Shown here: positions 1 through 12,465 of the stretch, one piece after another
How positions within the stretch are numbered: position 1 is the stretch's first letter
Layout of the letters: every line of letters begins with the position of its first letter
Source of the DNA: Mytilus galloprovincialis
Taxonomy: Eukaryota > Mollusca > Bivalvia > Mytilida > Mytilidae
Length of the DNA: 64,000 bases
Reading direction: 5' to 3'
Assembly (NCBI RefSeq): GCF_965363235.1
Contig: NC_134849.1
Span: 49,546,122 to 49,610,121 of the forward strand
Notes under the pieces: model-generated
Seen by the model: the letters and a program-made list of their open reading frames with translations, nothing else
What the model was told of the DNA's origin: nothing
The model's database searches: none
Position numbers and translations under genes: made by a program

Positions 1-51
1 CGATAATAACCTGAGCGTTATAGACTAAAAATTCCATTAGGTTGGAAGAAG

Positions 52-123
52 GACTCCGTGGCGCAACGGTAGCGCGTCTGACTCCAGATCAGAAGGTTGC
101 GTGTTCGAATCACGTCGGGGTCA
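52..123 (+). tRNA. tRNA-Trp-CCA: tRNA-Trp (CCA), unit 1
   Basis: A 72-nt cloverleaf decoding UGG. The acceptor GACTCCG pairs with CGGGGTC, with one T-G wobble, and the discriminator is A123. The anticodon loop is CTCCAGA with CCA at 84-86. The A box lies at about 59-70 and the B box around GTGTTCGAATCAC. A T5 run at 130-134 would serve as the RNA polymerase III terminator. The body matches the animal nuclear tRNA-Trp closely. No intron or encoded CCA tail is seen. Confidence 0.97.
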
Positions 124-682
124 TATGTATTTTTGATGCAATTTTCTAGAGATATTGAAAAGGTCTCACATTCAACGTTTACTTTGTGTCAATTGAAAGA
201 AACTGATTGCAAACTGTGTGAGTGAAAGAGATACCTACTCAGTTGATGCCTGTTTCTCGTTCAAGTTACATGTCAGTGAAACACAAAGATTCTCACATAC
301 GTTATTCTTACTTTGTATCTAACAGTTTTCCTTCAATAACAATTTAATTTCAGACGGAAGATAGGAAAGCTGACGATTTTTATCAAAATCAAAGTATTTA
401 CTGGCAAATCACCGTTTTATCTCCCCGAAATTGTTAGGATTGATACTGAGAGTGTGTGCCTTTTTCTTCCTCTATGCATGATACCTTAACGATCTTCCTC
501 AGTCACCAGTTAAGCTGAATGAACTCTGTCATATAACATCTGAATTCATTCAAAATGGTCGTTTTCAGGACAGAATCAATCTGTGGGTAACTTATCGATA
601 ACTTTGTTTCCTACTTGTCTTTGAGCGCGTTGAGTGCGCAGTGTGTGTGATTCATTACAAAAAGTGGATATCAAAAAGTCTG

Positions 683-764
683 CGTCGTCGACAGGATTCG
701 AACCTGTGCGGGGAGACCCCAATAGATTTCTAGTCTATCGCCTTAACCACTCGGCCACGACGAC
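683..764 (-). tRNA. tRNA-Ser-AGA: tRNA-Ser (AGA), unit 1
   Basis: An 82-nt class II tRNA with a long variable arm, decoding UCU (and UCC by inosine). The acceptor GTCGTCG pairs with CGACGAC, with discriminator G (complement of 683). The anticodon AGA is the complement of 729-731, within the loop CTAGAAA. The T-stem is ACAGG/CCTGT. On the transcribed strand a T5 run (complement of 673-677) follows within 10 nt and would be the polymerase III terminator. Confidence 0.97.
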
Positions 765-1173
765 TTGATACATTCGTCCAAAATTAACTCCTTTATACTT
801 AATACCAGATGCGACAACAACCTGTCGTAAGTGCCACATCGTCATACGGAAGTCATCTGATAAGTTCTTAATTTTCCATTAGCAAGTCTGAATTAGGAAA
901 CTTAGCCTTTGTTAAATTATAGTAACTAGAGTTAAATTCGGCAAGTTTACAATTTTGGATTGTAGCCGCAGTCGATATTTTCAATATTCAAGTTTGTCTT
1001 GTACATTTTGTCTATAAATTATCATGATTGATTCGCGTTGAATCGTATATTTTTCAAAAAGTAAGGAAAACACGATTTTATTTTTTTTACAGCCAAAGGG
1101 AGGGGTACAGGTTTAGTAGGATCGATAATAACCTGAGCGTTATAGACTAAAAATTCCATTAGGTTGGAAGAAG

Positions 1174-1245
1174 GACTCCGTGGCGCAACGGTAGCGCGTC
1201 TGACTCCAGATCAGAAGGTTGCGTGTTCGAATCACGTCGGGGTCA
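1174..1245 (+). tRNA. tRNA-Trp-CCA: tRNA-Trp (CCA), unit 2
   Basis: Same 72 nt as unit 1. Confidence 0.96.
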
Positions 1246-1804
1246 TATGTATTTTTGATGCAATTTTCTAGAGATATTGAAAAGGTCTCCCATTCAACGT
1301 TTACTTTGTGTCAATTGAAAGAAACTGATTGCAAACTGTGTGAGTGAAAGAGATACCTACTCAGTTGATGCCTGTTTCTCGTTCAAGTTACATGTCAGTG
1401 AAACACAAAGATTCTCACATACGTTATTCTTACTTTGTATCTAACAGTTTTCCTTCAATAACAATTTAATTTCAGACGGAAGATAGGAAAGCTGACGATT
1501 TTTATCAAAATCAAAGTATTTACTGGCAAATCACCGTTTTATCTCCCCGAAATTGTTAGGATTGATACTGAGAGTGTGTGCCTTTTTCTTCCTCTATGCA
1601 TGATACCTTAACGATCTTCCTCAGTCACCAGTTAAGCTGAATGAACTCTGTCATATAACATCTGAATTCATTCAAAATGGTCGTTTTCAGGACAGAATCA
1701 ATCTGTGGGTAACTTATCGATAACTTTGTTTCCTACTTGTCTTTGAGCGCGTTGAGTGAGCAGTGTGTGTGATTCATTACAAAAAGTGGATATCAAAAAG
1801 TCTG

Positions 1805-1886
1805 CGTCGTCGACAGGATTCGAACCTGTGCGGGGAGACCCCAATAGATTTCTAGTCTATCGCCTTAACCACTCGGCCACGACGAC
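1805..1886 (-). tRNA. tRNA-Ser-AGA: tRNA-Ser (AGA), unit 2
   Basis: Same 82 nt as unit 1. Confidence 0.96.
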
Positions 1887-2295
1887 TTGATACATTCGTC
1901 CAAAATTAACTCCTTTATACTTAATACCAGATGCGACAACAACCTGTCGTAAGTGCCACATCGTCATACGGAAGTCATCTGATAAGTTCTTAATTTTCCA
2001 TTAGCAAGTCTGAATTAGGAAACTTAGCCTTTGTTAAATTATAGTAACTAGAGTTAAATTCGGCAAGTTTACAATTTTGGATTGTAGCCGCAGTCGATAT
2101 TTTCAATATTCAAGTTTGTCTTGTACATTTTGTCTATAAATTATCATGATTGATTCGCGTTGAATCGTATATTTTTCAAAAAGTAAGGAAAACACGATTT
2201 TATTTTTTTTACAGCCAAAGGGAGGGGTACAGGTTTAGTAGGATCGATAATAACCTGAGCGTTATAGACTAAAAATTCCATTAGGTTGGAAGAAG

Positions 2296-2367
2296 GACTC
2301 CGTGGCGCAACGGTAGCGCGTCTGACTCCAGATCAGAAGGTTGCGTGTTCGAATCACGTCGGGGTCA
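2296..2367 (+). tRNA. tRNA-Trp-CCA: tRNA-Trp (CCA), unit 3
   Basis: Same 72 nt as unit 1. Confidence 0.96.
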
Positions 2368-2926
2368 TATGTATTTTTGATGCAATTTTCTAGAGATATT
2401 GAAAAGGTCTCCCATTCAACGTTTACTTTGTGTCAATTGAAAGAAACTGATTGCAAACTGTGTGAGTGAAAGAGATACCTACTCAGTTGATGCCTGTTTC
2501 TCGTTCAAGTTACATGTCAGTGAAACACAAAGATTCTCACATACGTTATTCTTACTTTGTATCTAACAGTTTTCCTTCAATAACAATTTAATTTCAGACG
2601 GAAGATAGGAAAGCTGACGATTTTTATCAAAATCAAAGTATTTACTGGCAAATCACCGTTTTATCTCCCCGAAATTGTTAGGATTGATACTGAGAGTGTG
2701 TGCCTTTTTCTTCCTCTATGCATGATACCTTAACGATCTTCCTCAGTCACCAGTTAAGCTGAATGAACTCTGTCATATAACATCTGAATTCATTCAAAAT
2801 GGTCGTTTTCAGGACAGAATCAATCTGTGGGTAACTTATCGATAACTTTGTTTCCTACTTGTCTTTGAGCGCGTTGAGTGAGCAGTGTGTGTGATTCATT
2901 ACAAAAAGTGGATATCAAAAAGTCTG

Positions 2927-3008
2927 CGTCGTCGACAGGATTCGAACCTGTGCGGGGAGACCCCAATAGATTTCTAGTCTATCGCCTTAACCACTCGGCC
3001 ACGACGAC
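2927..3008 (-). tRNA. tRNA-Ser-AGA: tRNA-Ser (AGA), unit 3
   Basis: Same 82 nt as unit 1. Confidence 0.96.
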
Positions 3009-3417
3009 TTGATACATTCGTCCAAAATTAACTCCTTTATACTTAATACCAGATGCGACAACAACCTGTCGTAAGTGCCACATCGTCATACGGAAGTCAT
3101 CTGATAAGTTCTTAATTTTCCATTAGCAAGTCTGAATTAGGAAACTTAGCCTTTGTTAAATTATAGTAACTAGAGTTAAATTCGGCAAGTTTACAATTTT
3201 GGATTGTAGCCGCAGTCGATATTTTCAATATTCAAGTTTGTCTTGTACATTTTGTCTATAAATTATCATGATTGATTCGCGTTGAATCGTATATTTTTCA
3301 AAAAGTAAGGAAAACACGATTTTATTTTTTTTACAGCCAAAGGGAGGGGTACAGGTTTAGTAGGATCGATAATAACCTGAGCGTTATAGACTAAAAATTC
3401 CATTAGGTTGGAAGAAG

Positions 3418-3489
3418 GACTCCGTGGCGCAACGGTAGCGCGTCTGACTCCAGATCAGAAGGTTGCGTGTTCGAATCACGTCGGGGTCA
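3418..3489 (+). tRNA. tRNA-Trp-CCA: tRNA-Trp (CCA), unit 4
   Basis: Same 72 nt as unit 1. Confidence 0.96.
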
Positions 3490-4048
3490 TATGTATTTTT
3501 GATGCAATTTTCTAGAGATATTGAAAAGGTCTCACATTCAACGTTTACTTTGTGTCAATTGAAAGAAACTGATTGCAAACTGTGTGAGTGAAAGAGATAC
3601 CTACTCAGTTGATGCCTGTTTCTCGTTCAAGTTACATGTCAGTGAAACACAAAGATTCTCACATACGTTATTCTTACTTTGTATCTAACAGTTTTCCTTC
3701 AATAACAATTTAATTTCAGACGGAAGATAGGAAAGCTGACGATTTTTATCAAAATCAAAGTATTTACTGGCAAATCACCGTTTTATCTCCCCGAAATTGT
3801 TAGGATTGATACTGAGAGTGTGTGCCTTTTTCTTCCTCTATGCATGATACCTTAACGATCTTCCTCAGTCACCAGTTAAGCTGAATGAACTCTGTCATAT
3901 AACATCTGAATTCATTCAAAATGGTCGTTTTCAGGACAGAATCAATCTGTGGGTAACTTATCGATAACTTTGTTTCCTACTTGTCTTTGAGCGCGTTGAG
4001 TGAGCAGTGTGTGTGATTCATTACAAAAAGTGGATATCAAAAAGTCTG

Positions 4049-4130
4049 CGTCGTCGACAGGATTCGAACCTGTGCGGGGAGACCCCAATAGATTTCTAGT
4101 CTATCGCCTTAACCACTCGGCCACGACGAC
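4049..4130 (-). tRNA. tRNA-Ser-AGA: tRNA-Ser (AGA), unit 4
   Basis: Same 82 nt as unit 1. Confidence 0.96.
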
Positions 4131-4539
4131 TTGATACATTCGTCCAAAATTAACTCCTTTATACTTAATACCAGATGCGACAACAACCTGTCGTAAGTGC
4201 CACATCGTCATACGGAAGTCATCTGATAAGTTCTTAATTTTCCATTAGCAAGTCTGAATTAGGAAACTTAGCCTTTGTTAAATTATAGTAACTAGAGTTA
4301 AATTCGGCAAGTTTACAATTTTGGATTGTAGCCGCAGTCGATATTTTCAATATTCAAGTTTGTCTTGTACATTTTGTCTATAAATTATCATGATTGATTC
4401 GCGTTGAATCGTATATTTTTCAAAAAGTAAGGAAAACACGATTTTATTTTTTTTACAGCCAAAGGGAGGGGTACAGGTTTAGTAGGATCGATAATAACCT
4501 GAGCGTTATAGACTAAAAATTCCATTAGGTTGGAAGAAG

Positions 4540-4611
4540 GACTCCGTGGCGCAACGGTAGCGCGTCTGACTCCAGATCAGAAGGTTGCGTGTTCGAATCA
4601 CGTCGGGGTCA
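4540..4611 (+). tRNA. tRNA-Trp-CCA: tRNA-Trp (CCA), unit 5
   Basis: Same 72 nt as unit 1. Confidence 0.96.
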
Positions 4612-5170
4612 TATGTATTTTTGATGCAATTTTCTAGAGATATTGAAAAGGTCTCACATTCAACGTTTACTTTGTGTCAATTGAAAGAAACTGATTGCAA
4701 ACTGTGTGAGTGAAAGAGATACCTACTCAGTTGATGCCTGTTTCTCGTTCAAGTTACATGTCAGTGAAACACAAAGATTCTCACATACGTTATTCTTACT
4801 TTGTATCTAACAGTTTTCCTTCAATAACAATTTAATTTCAGACGGAAGATAGGAAAGCTGACGATTTTTATCAAAATCAAAGTATTTACTGGCAAATCAC
4901 CGTTTTATCTCCCCGAAATTGTTAGGATTGATACTGAGAGTGTGTGCCTTTTTCTTCCTCTATGCATGATACCTTAACGATCTTCCTCAGTCACCAGTTA
5001 AGCTGAATGAACTCTGTCATATAACATCTGAATTCATTCAAAATGGTCGTTTTCAGGACAGAATCAATCTGTGGGTAACTTATCGATAACTTTGTTTCCT
5101 ACTTGTCTTTGAGCGCGTTGAGTGAGCAGTGTGTGTGATTCATTACAAAAAGTGGATATCAAAAAGTCTG

Positions 5171-5252
5171 CGTCGTCGACAGGATTCGAACCTGTGCGGG
5201 GAGACCCCAATAGATTTCTAGTCTATCGCCTTAACCACTCGGCCACGACGAC
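5171..5252 (-). tRNA. tRNA-Ser-AGA: tRNA-Ser (AGA), unit 5
   Basis: Same 82 nt as unit 1. Confidence 0.96.
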
Positions 5253-5661
5253 TTGATACATTCGTCCAAAATTAACTCCTTTATACTTAATACCAGATGC
5301 GACAACAACCTGTCGTAAGTGCCACATCGTCATACGGAAGTCATCTGATAAGTTCTTAATTTTCCATTAGCAAGTCTGAATTAGGAAACTTAGCCTTTGT
5401 TAAATTATAGTAACTAGAGTTAAATTCGGCAAGTTTACAATTTTGGATTGTAGCCGCAGTCGATATTTTCAATATTCAAGTTTGTCTTGTACATTTTGTC
5501 TATAAATTATCATGATTGATTCGCGTTGAATCGTATATTTTTCAAAAAGTAAGGAAAACACGATTTTATTTTTTTTACAGCCAAAGGGAGGGGTACAGGT
5601 TTAGTAGGATCGATAATAACCTGAGCGTTATAGACTAAAAATTCCATTAGGTTGGAAGAAG

Positions 5662-5733
5662 GACTCCGTGGCGCAACGGTAGCGCGTCTGACTCCAGATC
5701 AGAAGGTTGCGTGTTCGAATCACGTCGGGGTCA
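5662..5733 (+). tRNA. tRNA-Trp-CCA: tRNA-Trp (CCA), unit 6
   Basis: Same 72 nt as unit 1. Confidence 0.96.
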
Positions 5734-6292
5734 TATGTATTTTTGATGCAATTTTCTAGAGATATTGAAAAGGTCTCACATTCAACGTTTACTTTGTGTC
5801 AATTGAAAGAAACTGATTGCAAACTGTGTGAGTGAAAGAGATACCTACTCAGTTGATGCCTGTTTCTCGTTCAAGTTACATGTCAGTGAAACACAAAGAT
5901 TCTCACATACGTTATTCTTACTTTGTATCTAACAGTTTTCCTTCAATAACAATTTAATTTCAGACGGAAGATAGGAAAGCTGACGATTTTTATCAAAATC
6001 AAAGTATTTACTGGCAAATCACCGTTTTATCTCCCCGAAATTGTTAGGATTGATACTGAGAGTGTGTGCCTTTTTCTTCCTCTATGCATGATACCTTAAC
6101 GATCTTCCTCAGTCACCAGTTAAGCTGAATGAACTCTGTCATATAACATCTGAATTCATTCAAAATGGTCGTTTTCAGGACAGAATCAATCTGTGGGTAA
6201 CTTATCGATAACTTTGTTTCCTACTTGTCTTTGAGCGCGTTGAGTGAGCAGTGTGTGTGATTCATTACAAAAAGTGGATATCAAAAAGTCTG

Positions 6293-6374
6293 CGTCGTCG
6301 ACAGGATTCGAACCTGTGCGGGGAGACCCCAATAGATTTCTAGTCTATCGCCTTAACCACTCGGCCACGACGAC
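6293..6374 (-). tRNA. tRNA-Ser-AGA: tRNA-Ser (AGA), unit 6
   Basis: Same 82 nt as unit 1. Confidence 0.96.
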
Positions 6375-6783
6375 TTGATACATTCGTCCAAAATTAACTC
6401 CTTTATACTTAATACCAGATGCGACAACAACCTGTCGTAAGTGCCACATCGTCATACGGAAGTCATCTGATAAGTTCTTAATTTTCCATTAGCAAGTCTG
6501 AATTAGGAAACTTAGCCTTTGTTAAATTATAGTAACTAGAGTTAAATTCGGCAAGTTTACAATTTTGGATTGTAGCCGCAGTCGATATTTTCAATATTCA
6601 AGTTTGTCTTGTACATTTTGTCTATAAATTATCATGATTGATTCGCGTTGAATCGTATATTTTTCAAAAAGTAAGGAAAACACGATTTTATTTTTTTTAC
6701 AGCCAAAGGGAGGGGTACAGGTTTAGTAGGATCGATAATAACCTGAGCGTTATAGACTAAAAATTCCATTAGGTTGGAAGAAG

Positions 6784-6855
6784 GACTCCGTGGCGCAACG
6801 GTAGCGCGTCTGACTCCAGATCAGAAGGTTGCGTGTTCGAATCACGTCGGGGTCA
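6784..6855 (+). tRNA. tRNA-Trp-CCA: tRNA-Trp (CCA), unit 7
   Basis: Same 72 nt as unit 1. Confidence 0.96.
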
Positions 6856-7414
6856 TATGTATTTTTGATGCAATTTTCTAGAGATATTGAAAAGGTCTCA
6901 CATTCAACGTTTACTTTGTGTCAATTGAAAGAAACTGATTGCAAACTGTGTGAGTGAAAGAGATACCTACTCAGTTGATGCCTGTTTCTCGTTCAAGTTA
7001 CATGTCAGTGAAACACAAAGATTCTCACATACGTTATTCTTACTTTGTATCTAACAGTTTTCCTTCAATAACAATTTAATTTCAGACGGAAGATAGGAAA
7101 GCTGACGATTTTTATCAAAATCAAAGTATTTACTGGCAAATCACCGTTTTATCTCCCCGAAATTGTTAGGATTGATACTGAGAGTGTGTGCCTTTTTCTT
7201 CCTCTATGCATGATACCTTAACGATCTTCCTCAGTCACCAGTTAAGCTGAATGAACTCTGTCATATAACATCTGAATTCATTCAAAATGGTCGTTTTCAG
7301 GACAGAATCAATCTGTGGGTAACTTATCGATAACTTTGTTTCCTACTTGTCTTTGAGCGCGTTGAGTGAGCAGTGTGTGTGATTCATTACAAAAAGTGGA
7401 TATCAAAAAGTCTG

Positions 7415-7496
7415 CGTCGTCGACAGGATTCGAACCTGTGCGGGGAGACCCCAATAGATTTCTAGTCTATCGCCTTAACCACTCGGCCACGACGAC
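7415..7496 (-). tRNA. tRNA-Ser-AGA: tRNA-Ser (AGA), unit 7
   Basis: Same 82 nt as unit 1. Confidence 0.96.
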
Positions 7497-7905
7497 TTGA
7501 TACATTCGTCCAAAATTAACTCCTTTATACTTAATACCAGATGCGACAACAACCTGTCGTAAGTGCCACATCGTCATACGGAAGTCATCTGATAAGTTCT
7601 TAATTTTCCATTAGCAAGTCTGAATTAGGAAACTTAGCCTTTGTTAAATTATAGTAACTAGAGTTAAATTCGGCAAGTTTACAATTTTGGATTGTAGCCG
7701 CAGTCGATATTTTCAATATTCAAGTTTGTCTTGTACATTTTGTCTATAAATTATCATGATTGATTCGCGTTGAATCGTATATTTTTCAAAAAGTAAGGAA
7801 AACACGATTTTATTTTTTTTACAGCCAAAGGGAGGGGTACAGGTTTAGTAGGATCGATAATAACCTGAGCGTTATAGACTAAAAATTCCATTAGGTTGGA
7901 AGAAG

Positions 7906-7977
7906 GACTCCGTGGCGCAACGGTAGCGCGTCTGACTCCAGATCAGAAGGTTGCGTGTTCGAATCACGTCGGGGTCA
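7906..7977 (+). tRNA. tRNA-Trp-CCA: tRNA-Trp (CCA), unit 8
   Basis: Same 72 nt as unit 1. Confidence 0.96.
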
Positions 7978-8536
7978 TATGTATTTTTGATGCAATTTTC
8001 TAGAGATATTGAAAAGGTCTCACATTCAACGTTTACTTTGTGTCAATTGAAAGAAACTGATTGCAAACTGTGTGAGTGAAAGAGATACCTACTCAGTTGA
8101 TGCCTGTTTCTCGTTCAAGTTACATGTCAGTGAAACACAAAGATTCTCACATACGTTATTCTTACTTTGTATCTAACAGTTTTCCTTCAATAACAATTTA
8201 ATTTCAGACGGAAGATAGGAAAGCTGACGATTTTTATCAAAATCAAAGTATTTACTGGCAAATCACCGTTTTATCTCCCCGAAATTGTTAGGATTGATAC
8301 TGAGAGTGTGTGCCTTTTTCTTCCTCTATGCATGATACCTTAACGATCTTCCTCAGTCACCAGTTAAGCTGAATGAACTCTGTCATATAACATCTGAATT
8401 CATTCAAAATGGTCGTTTTCAGGACAGAATCAATCTGTGGGTAACTTATCGATAACTTTGTTTCCTACTTGTCTTTGAGCGCGTTGAGTGAGCAGTGTGT
8501 GTGATTCATTACAAAAAGTGGATATCAAAAAGTCTG

Positions 8537-8618
8537 CGTCGTCGACAGGATTCGAACCTGTGCGGGGAGACCCCAATAGATTTCTAGTCTATCGCCTTAA
8601 CCACTCGGCCACGACGAC
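8537..8618 (-). tRNA. tRNA-Ser-AGA: tRNA-Ser (AGA), unit 8
   Basis: Same 82 nt as unit 1. Confidence 0.96.
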
Positions 8619-9027
8619 TTGATACATTCGTCCAAAATTAACTCCTTTATACTTAATACCAGATGCGACAACAACCTGTCGTAAGTGCCACATCGTCATA
8701 CGGAAGTCATCTGATAAGTTCTTAATTTTCCATTAGCAAGTCTGAATTAGGAAACTTAGCCTTTGTTAAATTATAGTAACTAGAGTTAAATTCGGCAAGT
8801 TTACAATTTTGGATTGTAGCCGCAGTCGATATTTTCAATATTCAAGTTTGTCTTGTACATTTTGTCTATAAATTATCATGATTGATTCGCGTTGAATCGT
8901 ATATTTTTCAAAAAGTAAGGAAAACACGATTTTATTTTTTTTACAGCCAAAGGGAGGGGTACAGGTTTAGTAGGATCGATAATAACCTGAGCGTTATAGA
9001 CTAAAAATTCCATTAGGTTGGAAGAAG

Positions 9028-9099
9028 GACTCCGTGGCGCAACGGTAGCGCGTCTGACTCCAGATCAGAAGGTTGCGTGTTCGAATCACGTCGGGGTCA
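9028..9099 (+). tRNA. tRNA-Trp-CCA: tRNA-Trp (CCA), unit 9
   Basis: Same 72 nt as unit 1. Confidence 0.96.
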
Positions 9100-9658
9100 T
9101 ATGTATTTTTGATGCAATTTTCTAGAGATATTGAAAAGGTCTCACATTCAACGTTTACTTTGTGTCAATTGAAAGAAACTGATTGCAAACTGTGTGAGTG
9201 AAAGAGATACCTACTCAGTTGATGCCTGTTTCTCGTTCAAGTTACATGTCAGTGAAACACAAAGATTCTCACATACGTTATTCTTACTTTGTATCTAACA
9301 GTTTTCCTTCAATAACAATTTAATTTCAGACGGAAGATAGGAAAGCTGACGATTTTTATCAAAATCAAAGTATTTACTGGCAAATCACCGTTTTATCTCC
9401 CCGAAATTGTTAGGATTGATACTGAGAGTGTGTGCCTTTTTCTTCCTCTATGCATGATACCTTAACGATCTTCCTCAGTCACCAGTTAAGCTGAATGAAC
9501 TCTGTCATATAACATCTGAATTCATTCAAAATGGTCGTTTTCAGGACAGAATCAATCTGTGGGTAACTTATCGATAACTTTGTTTCCTACTTGTCTTTGA
9601 GCGCGTTGAGTGAGCAGTGTGTGTGATTCATTACAAAAAGTGGATATCAAAAAGTCTG

Positions 9659-9740
9659 CGTCGTCGACAGGATTCGAACCTGTGCGGGGAGACCCCAATA
9701 GATTTCTAGTCTATCGCCTTAACCACTCGGCCACGACGAC
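9659..9740 (-). tRNA. tRNA-Ser-AGA: tRNA-Ser (AGA), unit 9
   Basis: Same 82 nt as unit 1. Confidence 0.96.
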
Positions 9741-10149
9741 TTGATACATTCGTCCAAAATTAACTCCTTTATACTTAATACCAGATGCGACAACAACCTG
9801 TCGTAAGTGCCACATCGTCATACGGAAGTCATCTGATAAGTTCTTAATTTTCCATTAGCAAGTCTGAATTAGGAAACTTAGCCTTTGTTAAATTATAGTA
9901 ACTAGAGTTAAATTCGGCAAGTTTACAATTTTGGATTGTAGCCGCAGTCGATATTTTCAATATTCAAGTTTGTCTTGTACATTTTGTCTATAAATTATCA
10001 TGATTGATTCGCGTTGAATCGTATATTTTTCAAAAAGTAAGGAAAACACGATTTTATTTTTTTTACAGCCAAAGGGAGGGGTACAGGTTTAGTAGGATCG
10101 ATAATAACCTGAGCGTTATAGACTAAAAATTCCATTAGGTTGGAAGAAG

Positions 10150-10221
10150 GACTCCGTGGCGCAACGGTAGCGCGTCTGACTCCAGATCAGAAGGTTGCGT
10201 GTTCGAATCACGTCGGGGTCA
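10150..10221 (+). tRNA. tRNA-Trp-CCA: tRNA-Trp (CCA), unit 10
   Basis: Same 72 nt as unit 1. Confidence 0.96.
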
Positions 10222-10780
10222 TATGTATTTTTGATGCAATTTTCTAGAGATATTGAAAAGGTCTCACATTCAACGTTTACTTTGTGTCAATTGAAAGAAA
10301 CTGATTGCAAACTGTGTGAGTGAAAGAGATACCTACTCAGTTGATGCCTGTTTCTCGTTCAAGTTACATGTCAGTGAAACACAAAGATTCTCACATACGT
10401 TATTCTTACTTTGTATCTAACAGTTTTCCTTCAATAACAATTTAATTTCAGACGGAAGATAGGAAAGCTGACGATTTTTATCAAAATCAAAGTATTTACT
10501 GGCAAATCACCGTTTTATCTCCCCGAAATTGTTAGGATTGATACTGAGAGTGTGTGCCTTTTTCTTCCTCTATGCATGATACCTTAACGATCTTCCTCAG
10601 TCACCAGTTAAGCTGAATGAACTCTGTCATATAACATCTGAATTCATTCAAAATGGTCGTTTTCAGGACAGAATCAATCTGTGGGTAACTTATCGATAAC
10701 TTTGTTTCCTACTTGTCTTTGAGCGCGTTGAGTGAGCAGTGTGTGTGATTCATTACAAAAAGTGGATATCAAAAAGTCTG

Positions 10781-10862
10781 CGTCGTCGACAGGATTCGAA
10801 CCTGTGCGGGGAGACCCCAATAGATTTCTAGTCTATCGCCTTAACCACTCGGCCACGACGAC
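10781..10862 (-). tRNA. tRNA-Ser-AGA: tRNA-Ser (AGA), unit 10
   Basis: Same 82 nt as unit 1. Confidence 0.96.
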
Positions 10863-11271
10863 TTGATACATTCGTCCAAAATTAACTCCTTTATACTTAA
10901 TACCAGATGCGACAACAACCTGTCGTAAGTGCCACATCGTCATACGGAAGTCATCTGATAAGTTCTTAATTTTCCATTAGCAAGTCTGAATTAGGAAACT
11001 TAGCCTTTGTTAAATTATAGTAACTAGAGTTAAATTCGGCAAGTTTACAATTTTGGATTGTAGCCGCAGTCGATATTTTCAATATTCAAGTTTGTCTTGT
11101 ACATTTTGTCTATAAATTATCATGATTGATTCGCGTTGAATCGTATATTTTTCAAAAAGTAAGGAAAACACGATTTTATTTTTTTTACAGCCAAAGGGAG
11201 GGGTACAGGTTTAGTAGGATCGATAATAACCTGAGCGTTATAGACTAAAAATTCCATTAGGTTGGAAGAAG

Positions 11272-11343
11272 GACTCCGTGGCGCAACGGTAGCGCGTCTG
11301 ACTCCAGATCAGAAGGTTGCGTGTTCGAATCACGTCGGGGTCA
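11272..11343 (+). tRNA. tRNA-Trp-CCA: tRNA-Trp (CCA), unit 11
   Basis: Same 72 nt as unit 1. Confidence 0.96.
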
Positions 11344-11902
11344 TATGTATTTTTGATGCAATTTTCTAGAGATATTGAAAAGGTCTCACATTCAACGTTT
11401 ACTTTGTGTCAATTGAAAGAAACTGATTGCAAACTGTGTGAGTGAAAGAGATACCTACTCAGTTGATGCCTGTTTCTCGTTCAAGTTACATGTCAGTGAA
11501 ACACAAAGATTCTCACATACGTTATTCTTACTTTGTATCTAACAGTTTTCCTTCAATAACAATTTAATTTCAGACGGAAGATAGGAAAGCTGACGATTTT
11601 TATCAAAATCAAAGTATTTACTGGCAAATCACCGTTTTATCTCCCCGAAATTGTTAGGATTGATACTGAGAGTGTGTGCCTTTTTCTTCCTCTATGCATG
11701 ATACCTTAACGATCTTCCTCAGTCACCAGTTAAGCTGAATGAACTCTGTCATATAACATCTGAATTCATTCAAAATGGTCGTTTTCAGGACAGAATCAAT
11801 CTGTGGGTAACTTATCGATAACTTTGTTTCCTACTTGTCTTTGAGCGCGTTGAGTGAGCAGTGTGTGTGATTCATTACAAAAAGTGGATATCAAAAAGTC
11901 TG

Positions 11903-11984
11903 CGTCGTCGACAGGATTCGAACCTGTGCGGGGAGACCCCAATAGATTTCTAGTCTATCGCCTTAACCACTCGGCCACGACGAC
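11903..11984 (-). tRNA. tRNA-Ser-AGA: tRNA-Ser (AGA), unit 11
   Basis: Same 82 nt as unit 1. Confidence 0.96.
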
Positions 11985-12393
11985 TTGATACATTCGTCCA
12001 AAATTAACTCCTTTATACTTAATACCAGATGCGACAACAACCTGTCGTAAGTGCCACATCGTCATACGGAAGTCATCTGATAAGTTCTTAATTTTCCATT
12101 AGCAAGTCTGAATTAGGAAACTTAGCCTTTGTTAAATTATAGTAACTAGAGTTAAATTCGGCAAGTTTACAATTTTGGATTGTAGCCGCAGTCGATATTT
12201 TCAATATTCAAGTTTGTCTTGTACATTTTGTCTATAAATTATCATGATTGATTCGCGTTGAATCGTATATTTTTCAAAAAGTAAGGAAAACACGATTTTA
12301 TTTTTTTTACAGCCAAAGGGAGGGGTACAGGTTTAGTAGGATCGATAATAACCTGAGCGTTATAGACTAAAAATTCCATTAGGTTGGAAGAAG

Positions 12394-12465
12394 GACTCCG
12401 TGGCGCAACGGTAGCGCGTCTGACTCCAGATCAGAAGGTTGCGTGTTCGAATCACGTCGGGGTCA
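12394..12465 (+). tRNA. tRNA-Trp-CCA: tRNA-Trp (CCA), unit 12
   Basis: Same 72 nt as unit 1. Confidence 0.96.

Noticed and set aside
124-682. Possible C/D snoRNA in the middle spacer (TGATGC and CTGA words)
   Set aside because: The C box is imperfect, spacing is wrong and no terminal stem closes it.
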